Shown here: positions 1 through 7,245 of the stretch, piece by piece | Position numbering within the stretch: position 1 is the first letter of the stretch | Layout: each line of letters begins with the position of its first letter | DNA from: Pseudomonadota bacterium | Lineage (GTDB): Bacteria; Pseudomonadota; Gammaproteobacteria; UBA5335 | Reading direction: 5' to 3' | NCBI GenBank assembly: GCA_002862965.1 | Contig: PKCW01000107.1 | Coordinates: 1-8,374, forward strand | DNA: 8,374 nt | Notes under the pieces: generated by a model | The model's database searches: none | What the model was told of the DNA's origin: nothing | Seen by the model: only the letters and a program-made list of their open reading frames with translations | Made by a program: the position numbers and the translations under genes

Positions 1-175
1 GTCCCCGGCCGCCGAGCCACAACTCGAAGCGGCGCAACTGCCACAAGTGCCAGGCCAACCGGCCGCCGAGTGCCGCGGACAATGCCCAGCCGATCTGTCC
101 GAGCCAGATCCCGATGCCCGCAGCGAACACCAGCAGCAGGCTCAGGGATCGGAACTCCCGACTCCAGGGCGACAT
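1..175 (-). CDS. phoR: PhoR phosphate-regulon sensor histidine kinase, N-terminal fragment (cut by window edge)
   Basis: Only the first 58 codons are present; the gene leaves the window at base 1. The translation begins MSPWSREFRSLSLLLVF and contains two hydrophobic stretches (about residues 10-25 and 28-46). These are followed by a basic and aromatic segment, HLWQLRRFELWL, which resembles the short membrane-anchor hairpin at the start of gammaproteobacterial PhoR. In that family the membrane anchor precedes a PAS domain and a HisKA/HATPase core, none of which is visible here. PhoR phosphorylates PhoB when phosphate is scarce and is held in check by the Pst transporter and PhoU. The ATG lies 3 bp after the phoB stop codon, with an AAGG ribosome binding site 7 nt upstream, inside the end of phoB, so the two are almost certainly cotranscribed and translationally linked. 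The identification rests on position after phoB plus the anchor pattern; the catalytic domains cannot be checked. Confidence 0.85.
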   Translation of the reverse strand, partial: MSPWSREFRSLSLLLVFAAGIGIWLGQIGWALSAALGGRLAWHLWQLRRFELWLGGRG

Positions 176-178
176 TCC

Positions 179-871
179 TCAGCCTTGGGCGGAAAACCGG
201 TATCCCGCGCCCCGCACGGTCTGCACCAGATGCGCCACACCGTAGTTCTCGAGCACCTTGCGCAGGCGCCGGATATGCACGTCGACCGTGCGCTCCTCGA
301 CGTACACACTCGGGCCCCACACGCGATCGAGCAACTGGCTCCGGCTGTAGACCCGGTCCGGATGACCCATGAAGAAATGCAGCAGGCGAAACTCGGTCGG
401 CCCCAGGCTGACCTTCTCCGGACCGATCGCTACGCGGTGGCTCGTCACGTCGAGCCGCATGCCGCCGGCCTCGAGGACTTCCTCCTGCGCCGTATGGATG
501 CTCCGACGCATGACTGCGTGCACGCGCGCGATCAACTCGCGCGGCGAGAACGGCTTGGTCACATAGTCATCGGCACCGACGTTGAGGCCGCGGATCTTGT
601 CGTCCTCCTCGGTACGCGCCGTCAGCATGATGATGGGGATCTCGCGGGTCAGACTGTCCTTGCGCAGGGTGCGGGCGAACTCGAGACCCGACACGCCGGG
701 CAGCATCCAGTCGAGCAGGATGACCTGGGGCCTCCCGTCCGCAACCTGGGTGCGCGCCTCGGCGGCATCGGCGGCCTCGAGCACATCGAAGCCCTCTCGC
801 GCCAGCGAAAAGGCGACCATCTGGCGCACCGCCTTTTCATCGTCAACGACCAGAACCGTCTTGTTTTCCAT
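179..871 (-). CDS. phoB: PhoB phosphate-regulon response regulator (OmpR/PhoB family)
   Basis: This 230-residue protein is nearly the same length as E. coli PhoB (229). The receiver domain (about 1-122) carries the acidic pair D10/D11, the phospho-acceptor D54 in LLDWMLPG, T84 in MLTAR and K106 in TKPFSP. The winged-helix DNA-binding domain (about 130-228) has the PhoB-typical segments [36 protein letters not shown] and [11 protein letters not shown]. When phosphorylated by PhoR, PhoB binds Pho boxes and recruits sigma-70 polymerase to phosphate-acquisition genes. I chose the ATG at 871 because it gives the family-standard N-terminus [12 protein letters not shown]. The frame stays open far upstream, but that translation is low-complexity Arg/Gly/Gln-rich sequence lying over the divergent gene. 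The ribosome binding site is weak (GGGG, 9 nt from the ATG). A Pho box and a -10 lie just upstream, implying autoactivation. phoR follows after 3 bp. Confidence 0.98.
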   Translation of the reverse strand: MENKTVLVVDDEKAVRQMVAFSLAREGFDVLEAADAAEARTQVADGRPQVILLDWMLPGVSGLEFARTLRKDSLTREIPIIMLTARTEEDDKIRGLNVGADDYVTKPFSPRELIARVHAVMRRSIHTAQEEVLEAGGMRLDVTSHRVAIGPEKVSLGPTEFRLLHFFMGHPDRVYSRSQLLDRVWGPSVYVEERTVDVHIRRLRKVLENYGVAHLVQTVRGAGYRFSAQG

Positions 872-902
872 TGCGCCCGACCCCGTGCGTGAAGGCGGTT
901 GT

Positions 903-908
903 ATTACA
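903..908 (-). promoter_or_regulatory. Predicted -10 element of the phoB promoter
   Basis: Read on the minus strand the hexamer is TGTAAT, matching TATAAT at 5 of 6 positions. It starts 10 bp downstream of the Pho box end, the spacing expected when PhoB replaces a -35 contact. Transcription would start near base 896 and give a leader of about 25 nt before the phoB ATG. This is inferred from sequence only. Confidence 0.6.
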
Positions 909-918
909 GCAACGCGGC

Positions 919-936
919 ATGACACTTCCGTGACAC
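919..936 (-). promoter_or_regulatory. Pho box (PhoB binding site) upstream of phoB
   Basis: On the minus strand this reads GTGTCAC-GGAA-GTGTCAT: two 7-bp repeats separated by 4 bp, an 11-bp period. The classical Pho box consensus is two CTGTCAT-like heptamers with a 4-bp spacer, and both copies here keep the TGTCA core intact. The spacer is less A/T-rich than usual, as expected in a high-GC genome. The site lies 47 bp upstream of the phoB start codon and is oriented towards phoB, consistent with positive autoregulation of phoBR as in E. coli. It is probably too far from the divergent promoter at 985-993, and in the wrong orientation, to activate that gene directly. Confidence 0.8.
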
Positions 937-984
937 GCTGCACCGCGGGCTCGTCCGGGAGCTTCACGCCCTGCAGCCGTGCTT

Positions 985-993
985 TGTTACAAT
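985..993 (+). promoter_or_regulatory. Extended -10 promoter element for the divergent PAS/GAF sensor gene
   Basis: The bases read TGTTACAAT: an extended -10 TGn motif followed by TACAAT, which matches TATAAT at 5 of 6 positions. No good -35 is seen. A poor candidate, TTCACG at 963-968, sits 19 bp upstream, and an extended -10 can compensate for that. The predicted start near base 1000 favours the ATG at 1076 over the one at 1007, which would leave almost no leader. Confidence 0.5.
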
Positions 994-1075
994 ACCAAGC
1001 TCGAGCATGCAGCACGATCGCCCGGCTGCACAGCGGCCACGGATCGGCCACCGACCGTTCGCTGCGAGGCTCCCG

Positions 1076-2581
1076 ATGCGTGTTGCCCCCCCCTCTCGTT
1101 CGTCTCGTCCGCGCCTCGCCGCGTGGCTGGGCGTGCTTGGGCTGCCCCTGCTCTTTGCCGCCTCGAGCCTGGCCTGGCTCACGTTCAGCGACAGCCTGCT
1201 GCGCATCGTCGTGCCCGATGCCGAGATGATGCCCCTGGTGCGCACGCTCAATCACCTGTTGTTCGTGGCGCTGTCGACCTTGGCATGGTCGGCCTGGGTG
1301 CTGCGGGAACGCTCGGCCCATCGGCGCCGGGAGACGCTGACCCGCGCGCTGCTGGAACAGGCGCCGACGCCGCTCGCGCTGGCGCAGCGCGGCAGAGTCG
1401 TGGGCTGCAACCCGGCGTTTGCGCGGCTGCTGGGTTTGTCGGATCCCGAGGCGGTCCACGGGGACGCCCTGCTGGCGCACGTGTTTCCCGAGGCGCGCGG
1501 GCCGCTGCTCGATCACATCCGCGCGCTCGATCCGCGCTCCCCCCGCACGGTCCGGCTCGAGACCACGGTCACCGATCGACACGGTACGCATCTGGCGTTG
1601 GCGTTCCTGCTGCGACGGTTCCGCGCGGGACGGGAACCCATGGATGTCGTCGCCTGCCTGCCGCCCGAGGCCGTCGACGAAGCGCTGGCCGTTCGGGACG
1701 AACCGGGACTGCAACTGCTCGAACGCATGCCGCGCCCGGCCTGGATCTGGACGCCCCATGGCCTGTGTCTCTGGCGCAATGCGGCGGCGGGAGAGGAAAA
1801 CCGGCCCGCCGTGCGTGTCCTGCAGGAGCGCTACGGCAGCTGGCACGAAGGCAGCCGATTTGCGCCGGCCGCCGTGCGGGATGTGCTGCAGCCGGCCCTG
1901 GCCGCCGACACCGGCGCCTGCATCACGGTTTCTGTGGGATCGAAGCCCGCGCCGATACAACTCTGGGTTCTGCCGATCAGCGATCGGCAAGGGCATGTGC
2001 AGGCCGTCGCCGCCGTGGTGGATTCCCCGACGATACCGGAGGGCGATGCCATGGCCGGGTCGACGATCGTGCGCGGTCTGGAGATCGCGCTGCGGCAAGC
2101 GGTGACGGAGCGCTCGCCGGACGGCCTGGCGCGCGCCCTCCTCACCGCCTTTCAGCAGCACGTCGGGGCCGACCGCTGGGTCGCGCTGCTACAGGTCGAT
2201 CTTGCACGGCGGCGAGCGTCGTTCTGGAGCCTGACCGGCCTCGGCGTGCCGGACCACGCCACGGCGACCTTGCCGCCCGACTTGCCGGCGGAGTGCGGGC
2301 CTGCGGGCAGAGCCGACATCGCCACGCTCACTCATCTGGAATCGCTGCCGCCCATCCTCGCCCAGATGGAACGCGCCGGGATCGACCGCTTCGAACGCAT
2401 ACGCCCCGAACACCCGCTGCCCGGCCACCTTCAATCGCTCATGATTGCAGGGCCGGCGCAAGGTGCCGCGCCCCTGACACGCAGCTGGGCGAACGTGACG
2501 TTCAGTCTCGCCGCGCTCCTGCTGCAGCATGCGCCCGAAGCGGCGGACAACCCCGACCGCTCCCGCCAGGCGGAAGGCTGA
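1076..2581 (+). CDS. Membrane-anchored PAS/GAF sensor protein without a recognisable output domain
   Basis: The protein has 501 residues. Two transmembrane helices (about 14-36 and 58-76) are separated by a short loop, [13 protein letters not shown]. This matches the two-helix hairpin at the front of many bacterial PAS-GGDEF and kinase sensors. A PAS domain follows (about 87-195, including [28 protein letters not shown] split across its first strands). A weaker PAS-like region comes next (about 210-317, [12 protein letters not shown] to VAAVVDSP). The C-terminal part (about 335-488) looks like a degenerate GAF domain: [25 protein letters not shown], with a closing amphipathic helix. I see no histidine kinase, GGDEF, EAL, HD-GYP or methyl-accepting motif. 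I chose the ATG at 1076 for its GAGG ribosome binding site 6 nt upstream and the extended -10 near 988; the in-frame ATG at 1007 would add 23 Arg/Pro-rich residues with no good ribosome binding site. The gene is divergent from phoB and convergent with pepN. Its ligand and partner are unknown. Confidence 0.85.
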   Translation: MRVAPPSRSSRPRLAAWLGVLGLPLLFAASSLAWLTFSDSLLRIVVPDAEMMPLVRTLNHLLFVALSTLAWSAWVLRERSAHRRRETLTRALLEQAPTPLALAQRGRVVGCNPAFARLLGLSDPEAVHGDALLAHVFPEARGPLLDHIRALDPRSPRTVRLETTVTDRHGTHLALAFLLRRFRAGREPMDVVACLPPEAVDEALAVRDEPGLQLLERMPRPAWIWTPHGLCLWRNAAAGEENRPAVRVLQERYGSWHEGSRFAPAAVRDVLQPALAADTGACITVSVGSKPAPIQLWVLPISDRQGHVQAVAAVVDSPTIPEGDAMAGSTIVRGLEIALRQAVTERSPDGLARALLTAFQQHVGADRWVALLQVDLARRRASFWSLTGLGVPDHATATLPPDLPAECGPAGRADIATLTHLESLPPILAQMERAGIDRFERIRPEHPLPGHLQSLMIAGPAQGAAPLTRSWANVTFSLAALLLQHAPEAADNPDRSRQAEG

Positions 2582-2605
2582 GTCGCCCCCATTGCAACGC
2601 CAGGG

Positions 2606-5206
2606 TCAGCCGGGCGTCTCCGACAAGGCCTTGCCCAGCACTTCCACAAGATCGGGCGGCAGCGCGGGCAGATCGGCGAGCCGCACGAGCTGCGCCCGCA
2701 TCAGATCCCGGCAAGGCCGCGCCAGATCGCGCCAACCGGCGAACACGCCAGCCAGTCGCGCTGCCAGTTGCGGGTTCAGCGGGATCAGGGCCGCGATGCG
2801 ATCCGCCACCCAGGCGTAACCGCTGCCGTCCGGCGCATGGAAATGCAAGGGGTTGCCCTGAGCGAACGCGCCGACCACGGCCCGGACCTTGTTGGGCTGG
2901 GTCAGGCGGAACGCCGGATGCGCCATCAACCCGTCCAGGCGGGCCAGTGCCGCGCCCGGACGGGCCTGGGCCTGGATGCGAAACCACTTGTCCAGCACCA
3001 GATCATCCCCGGCATGGCGATCGTGGAATGCCGCAAGGGCCGCGGCGGCCGGCTCGCCGCCCTGGTCGGTGAGCAGCGCGAGGGCGGCCAGACGCTCGGT
3101 CATGGTCTCGGCCGTGTGGAACTGAGCCTCTGCCCGCGCACCATGCCGCTCGGCCACGCCGTCGGCCATCAGAAAATAAAGGCATCGGTTGCGCAGCGCG
3201 CGCGCGGCCGGGTCGGCGCGCCCGGCCAGGGCCTCGTAGCGGCGGACCCAATCGGCTTCGAGCGCCATCGCCAGCCGGCTGCGCAGGCGCTGGCGCAGGG
3301 TTTCCAGCCGGTGCGGATCGGCTGGGGCGCAGGCGTCGAGCAGGATCTCGAACGGCGGCGGCGTCAACAATTCCGCCGCCAGTGCCGGATCCAGCGCCTG
3401 ATCGTCGAGTACGCGACCAAACCCGGCGATGGCCTCGGGCCCGAGCCCGTCGCCTGCGCCCGCGAGCGCCGGACGCACGGCGTCGATCCAGACCCGTCGC
3501 GCGGCCTGCCAGCGGACCACCGCGTCATCGTCGTGGCGCAGGAGGTGCAGGCGGTCGGCGAGCGTCAGGCCATCGTCGAGCTGCACGGGCGCGGAAAACC
3601 CCCGCAGCAACGACGGCACCGGCGGCGCGACGACATCCTCGAAGCAAAAGCGGGCGGCGCCCTCGCGCAGCACCAGCACGCGTTCGCGGCCGGCCGCCTG
3701 CGCCTCCCCCGTCAGGCGCAGCGGCAAGGGGGCGCCCGCCGCATCGAGCAGCGCCATGCGCACGGGGATCGGCACCGCCTGCTTTTCGTCCTGCCCCGGT
3801 GTCGGCGGCGTCCGCTGGATCAGCTCCAGCGTATAGGTCTGCTGTGCCGGGTCGTGAACACCTCGCGCAGTCAGATGGGGCGTTCCGGCCTGCCGGTACC
3901 AGATGAGAAAACCGGACAGATCCTGCCCGCCGCCGGCGCCGAGCGCCGCGATGAAATCCTCCACCGTCACGGCCTGGCCGTCATGGCGCTCGAAATAGCA
4001 GTCCATGCCGCGACGGAAGCCCGCCGGGCCCAAGGTGTTGGCCATCATGCGCACCACCTCGGCGCCTTTTTCGTAAACCGTCGCCGTGTAGAAATTGTTG
4101 ATCTCGAGATAGCTTTCGGGACGCACCGGATGGGCCAACGGGCTCGCGTCCTCACGAAACTGTGTTGCGGTCAGGCGCGTGACGTCGCGGATGCGCTGCA
4201 CCGCCCCGCCGGGCTGGTCGGCGGAAAAACACTGATCGCGAAACACCGTCAGCCCTTCCTTCAGGCTGAGCTGGAACCAGTCGCGGCAGGTGATGCGGTT
4301 GCCGGTCCAGTTGTGGAAATACTCATGCGCCACCACCGAGGCGATGTGGTGATAGTCGTCGTCCGTGGCCGTATCGGGCCGGGCCAGCACGAACTGGCTG
4401 TTGAAGATGTTGAGCCCCTTGTTTTCCATGGCGCCCATGTTGAAATCCGACACCGCCACGATCATGTAACGATCCAGATCGTATTCCCGCCCGTAGTTGT
4501 CCTCGTCCCAGCGCATCGCAGCCTTGAGCGCGTCCAGCGCGTGGCCGCAGCGGTCCTCGAGACCGTGGGCGACATAGCAGGCCAACGCCACCTCGCGCCC
4601 CGACGCGGTCTGGAAGCGATCCTCGACACAGGCCAGATCGGCGGCGACCACGGCGAACAGATAGGCCGGCTTGGGATAAGGGTCCACCCAACGCGCCCAA
4701 TGCCGGTCGCCCTCGCGGCCGGTCGCGACGCAGTTGCCGTTGGCGAGCAGCACCGGAAAGCGCTGCCGGTCGGCGTGCAGCGTCACCTCGAAGGGCGCGA
4801 GCACATCGGGCCGGTCCAGATAGGGCGTGATGCGACGAAAGCCCTCGGCCTCGCACTGCGTGAAATAGCCGCCGCCGCAGGGAAACAGCCCCTCCAGACG
4901 CGTGTTGCGGTCCGGATCGATGCGCACGCGGGTGCGGATGCTGGCGGCAGGCCACGGGATCGTGAGCTGCGCGCCGTCGTAGCGATACTCCTGCGGCGCA
5001 AGCGTGCGGCCGTCGACCGCGACCTCCAGCAACTCCATCGCCTCGGCATCCAGCGCCAGCACCGGGTCGGGCGTTTGCCCGGCGCGCGGCGCGACGCTGA
5101 GTTCGCCGACCACTTCCACCTGCTCGGCAAAAGCGATCGTAAGGCGCACGGACCGGATGTCCAGCGGCGGCGGCGTGTAGTCGGCGAGGCGCTTGGGCGT
5201 CGACAT
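2606..5206 (-). CDS. pepN: Aminopeptidase N (M1 family zinc metallopeptidase)
   Basis: The protein has 866 residues (E. coli PepN has 870) and is similar along its whole length. It removes N-terminal amino acids from peptides in the cytoplasm during protein turnover; no signal peptide is visible. The N-terminal beta domain (about 1-185) includes TQCEAEGFRRITPYLDRPDV, where E119 and E121 belong to the substrate-binding stretch. The catalytic domain carries the exopeptidase motif GAMEN (258-262) and the zinc site HEYFH (H294, H298) with E317 in LKEGLTVFRD. E295 is the general base. Y378 in TVYEKGAEV corresponds to the transition-state-stabilising tyrosine (E. coli Y381). The small beta domain and the C-terminal helical domain follow, ending near AFAQGNPLHFHAPDGSGYAW and a final helix bundle. 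The ATG at 5206 has an AAGGA ribosome binding site 9 nt upstream. The gene follows kup by 48 bp with no visible terminator. Its stop is 24 bp from the convergent sensor gene's stop. Confidence 0.98.
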   Translation of the reverse strand: MSTPKRLADYTPPPLDIRSVRLTIAFAEQVEVVGELSVAPRAGQTPDPVLALDAEAMELLEVAVDGRTLAPQEYRYDGAQLTIPWPAASIRTRVRIDPDRNTRLEGLFPCGGGYFTQCEAEGFRRITPYLDRPDVLAPFEVTLHADRQRFPVLLANGNCVATGREGDRHWARWVDPYPKPAYLFAVVAADLACVEDRFQTASGREVALACYVAHGLEDRCGHALDALKAAMRWDEDNYGREYDLDRYMIVAVSDFNMGAMENKGLNIFNSQFVLARPDTATDDDYHHIASVVAHEYFHNWTGNRITCRDWFQLSLKEGLTVFRDQCFSADQPGGAVQRIRDVTRLTATQFREDASPLAHPVRPESYLEINNFYTATVYEKGAEVVRMMANTLGPAGFRRGMDCYFERHDGQAVTVEDFIAALGAGGGQDLSGFLIWYRQAGTPHLTARGVHDPAQQTYTLELIQRTPPTPGQDEKQAVPIPVRMALLDAAGAPLPLRLTGEAQAAGRERVLVLREGAARFCFEDVVAPPVPSLLRGFSAPVQLDDGLTLADRLHLLRHDDDAVVRWQAARRVWIDAVRPALAGAGDGLGPEAIAGFGRVLDDQALDPALAAELLTPPPFEILLDACAPADPHRLETLRQRLRSRLAMALEADWVRRYEALAGRADPAARALRNRCLYFLMADGVAERHGARAEAQFHTAETMTERLAALALLTDQGGEPAAAALAAFHDRHAGDDLVLDKWFRIQAQARPGAALARLDGLMAHPAFRLTQPNKVRAVVGAFAQGNPLHFHAPDGSGYAWVADRIAALIPLNPQLAARLAGVFAGWRDLARPCRDLMRAQLVRLADLPALPPDLVEVLGKALSETPG

Positions 5207-5228
5207 GCGTTTTCATCCTTTGGCGACA

Positions 5229-5247
5229 GCGAGGTGCAGGCGAGGTG
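5229..5247. repeat. Short tandem octamer GCGAGGTG, two copies with 11-bp period
   Basis: GCGAGGTG occurs at 5229-5236 and again at 5240-5247, in the 48-bp gap between the kup stop and the pepN start. No hairpin or T-run accompanies it, so it is not a terminator. It could be a binding site with one-helical-turn spacing, but chance is a good explanation in GC-rich DNA. Confidence 0.35.
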
Positions 5248-5254
5248 AGTCGAA

Positions 5255-7183
5255 TCAGGTCGCGCGCGCGCCGGGCGGCTCCGCCGCCACCCAGATGCCG
5301 ATCTCGACCGCCCGCTCCGGCGGAATCTTGTAAAAGTCGATGGCCCGCATGCTGTTGCGGAACATGAAGGCATAGATGCGCTCGCGCAGCCGCCGGTACC
5401 AGGAGATGTGCCGGTCGATGACCAGCGTTTCGCGACCGATGAAAAAGGTCGTGTCCGCCAAATCGATGTTCAGCCCGGCACGGCGCGCCTGTGCCAGGGC
5501 CGCGGGCAGATCGGGACTCTGCATGAAGCCGTAGTGGATCAGCAGCCGGTCGAAGCCATGCCCCAGCGGCGTCCACTCGATGCGTTGCGCGGGGGGCACG
5601 CGCGGCGTCTCCTCGATCAGCACCGTGAGCAGGATGACGCGCTCGTGCAGGGCGTGCGTATGGCGCATCAGGTATTGCAGCGATGGCGGCGCGCCCAGGC
5701 GCGGCGCCGTGAGAAAGATGGCGGTACCGGGCAGGCGCACCGGCGGATGGTGGTCGAGCCGGTCGAACAGGGTGTCGAGCGGCTCGGATTCGGCGCGCAG
5801 GCGGGTGATGAGGTTGCGCCGGCCCTCGTCCCAGGTCCGCATGATGAAGAACAGTACGGCCGCCGCAGCCAGCGTCACCCAGCCGCCCTCATGGAGCTTG
5901 TGCAGATTGGCGATCAGGAAGGGCAGCTCGATGAGTATCATCGCGCCGGCCAAGGCGCCCGCGACGACGCCCGACCAGAGCCAGACCCGGCGCATGGTGA
6001 AGTACAGCAGACTGGAGGTGATCAGCATGGTGATGGTGATGGCCACGCCATAGGCCGCCGCCAGATTTCCCGAGGTGCGGAAGGTGACCACCAGTGCCAT
6101 GCAGGCCAGCATCAAGGCGAAGTTGGCCGCCGGCGCGTAGATCTGGCCGATCTCGGCCGAGGAGGTCTGTACCAGACGCATGCGTGGCATGACGCCCAAC
6201 TGGATCGATTGGCGCACCAGCGAGAACACCCCCGAGATCAGGGCCTGGGACGCGATCACGGTGGCCAGGGTGGCGAGGGCGACCAGCGGATAGAGCGCCC
6301 AGCGTGGCGCCAGCGCGTAAAACGGATTCTCGATGGCGGTGGGCTCGGCCAGCACCAGCGCCCCCTGGCCCAGATAGTTCAGCACCAGCGCCGGCAGCAC
6401 CAAGACGAACCAGGCCTGGCGGATGGGCCCACGCCCGAAATGCCCCAGATCGGCGTATAGCGCCTCGGCGCCGGTGACGACCAGGAATACCCCGCCCAGC
6501 ACCAGCAGCGCGGCCTGACTCTCGGTCAGCAGAAACGTCAGCGCATACCAGGGATTGAGCGCGATCACCACGCCCGGGTTGTGGCTGATGCCATAGATGC
6601 CGAGCGCGGCCAGCGTCGTGAACCAGATCAGCATGACGGGCCCGAAGACCGCGCCCACCCGGGCCGTGCCGAAGCGCTGCAGCGAAAACAGCGCGGCGAG
6701 GATGACCAGGGTCAGCGGGACCACGAAGGGCGCCGCCCCGGGTGCGGCGATCTTGAGTCCTTCCACGGCGCTGAGCACCGAGATGGCCGGCGTGATCATG
6801 CCGTCGCAATAGAGCAGGGCGGCACCGAAGACGCCGAGCGCCATCAGCACCGACGCCGCCCGCCCCTGACCGAGCGTGCGCCACGGATTGAGCAGCGCGA
6901 GCAACGCCAGGATTCCGCCCTCGCCCCGGTTGTCGGCGCGCAGCACCAGCGCCTGGTACTTGAGCGAGACGATCAGGATCAGCGCCCAGAAGATCAGCGA
7001 CAGCACGCCCAGAACGTGGGACGGGGTCAGTTCGACGCCGAGATGCGGCGAAAAACACTCCCGCAAGGCATAAAGGGGGCTGGTCCCGATGTCGCCATAG
7101 ACGACCCCCAGGGCCCCGAGGGGCGCCCACCCGGGCGAACGCGACAAGGCAGCAGGCAGGGACGTCAACTGGGGCGTCTTCAT
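5255..7183 (-). CDS. kup: Kup-family low-affinity potassium uptake protein
   Basis: The protein has 642 residues (E. coli Kup has 622) and is an inner-membrane permease that imports K+, probably with protons. The N-terminal family motif LGALGVVYGDIGTSPLYAL spans about 22-40. A cytoplasmic loop has DNRGEGGILALLAL (84-97), and the signature DGMITPAISVLSAVEGL lies at 127-143. Further conserved stretches are TGAEALYADLGHFG (237-250), NYLGQGALVL (269-278), ASQALISGVFSLVRQ (311-325), GQIYAPAANF (346-355) and AAAYGVAITITMLITS (375-390). About twelve hydrophobic helices occupy residues 20-450. The cytoplasmic C-terminal domain contains HERVILLTVLIEETPRV and ends in FYKIPPERAVEIGIWV, like E. coli Kup, plus a short Pro/Ala tail. 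The ATG at 7183 has a GGAAGG ribosome binding site 4 nt upstream. The residue before DGMITP is Cys126, where many homologues have Gly. The gene diverges from the FMN-binding gene and may be cotranscribed with pepN. Confidence 0.97.
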   Translation of the reverse strand: MKTPQLTSLPAALSRSPGWAPLGALGVVYGDIGTSPLYALRECFSPHLGVELTPSHVLGVLSLIFWALILIVSLKYQALVLRADNRGEGGILALLALLNPWRTLGQGRAASVLMALGVFGAALLYCDGMITPAISVLSAVEGLKIAAPGAAPFVVPLTLVILAALFSLQRFGTARVGAVFGPVMLIWFTTLAALGIYGISHNPGVVIALNPWYALTFLLTESQAALLVLGGVFLVVTGAEALYADLGHFGRGPIRQAWFVLVLPALVLNYLGQGALVLAEPTAIENPFYALAPRWALYPLVALATLATVIASQALISGVFSLVRQSIQLGVMPRMRLVQTSSAEIGQIYAPAANFALMLACMALVVTFRTSGNLAAAYGVAITITMLITSSLLYFTMRRVWLWSGVVAGALAGAMILIELPFLIANLHKLHEGGWVTLAAAAVLFFIMRTWDEGRRNLITRLRAESEPLDTLFDRLDHHPPVRLPGTAIFLTAPRLGAPPSLQYLMRHTHALHERVILLTVLIEETPRVPPAQRIEWTPLGHGFDRLLIHYGFMQSPDLPAALAQARRAGLNIDLADTTFFIGRETLVIDRHISWYRRLRERIYAFMFRNSMRAIDFYKIPPERAVEIGIWVAAEPPGARAT

Positions 7184-7238
7184 GGGCCCTTCCGGGAGTG
7201 CGGCATGGAGGATCGGCAGGCGCTGGGCATGAGGAGGG

Positions 7239-7245
7239 TATGATA
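7239..7245. promoter_or_regulatory. Overlapping divergent -10-like hexamers between kup and the FMN-binding gene
   Basis: The 7 bases read TATGATA. On the plus strand they give TATGAT (7239-7244). On the minus strand they give TATCAT (7240-7245, towards kup). Each matches TATAAT at 5 of 6 positions. This is the most A/T-rich spot in the 187-bp divergent intergenic region (7184-7370). No convincing -35 element is present on either strand, so both assignments are tentative. A minus-strand start here would give kup a leader of about 50 nt, and a plus-strand start would give the FMN-binding gene a leader of about 120 nt. Confidence 0.35.

Noticed and set aside
937..990. A second Pho box serving the divergent sensor gene.
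   Set aside because: No plus-strand TGTCA repeat with 11-bp spacing is present near its promoter.
1007..1075. The earlier ATG at 1007 as the start of the sensor gene.
   Set aside because: It has no good ribosome binding site, would leave almost no leader after the -10 at 988-993, and adds an Arg/Pro-rich tail before the membrane helix. The ATG at 1076 has GAGG at 6 nt.
872..2161. A long upstream in-frame extension of phoB that would make a 660-residue protein.
   Set aside because: The extra part is low-complexity Arg/Gly/Gln sequence over the divergent sensor gene. The phoB promoter and Pho box lie inside it, and the start at 871 gives the standard PhoB length.
979..3072. A 697-codon plus-strand frame across the sensor gene and the end of pepN.
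   Set aside because: It is Ala/Arg/Pro-rich without recognisable domains and crosses two real genes in the wrong frame.
2768..5248. An 826-codon open frame on the plus strand opposite pepN.
   Set aside because: It mirrors a strongly supported M1 aminopeptidase gene. Its translation is rich in Arg, Gln, His and Gly with no family motif, the usual result of GC-rich third positions on the opposite strand.
5408..6460. A 350-codon plus-strand frame opposite kup.
   Set aside because: It is Gln/Arg/His-rich with no hydrophobic or domain pattern, opposite a convincing membrane transporter.
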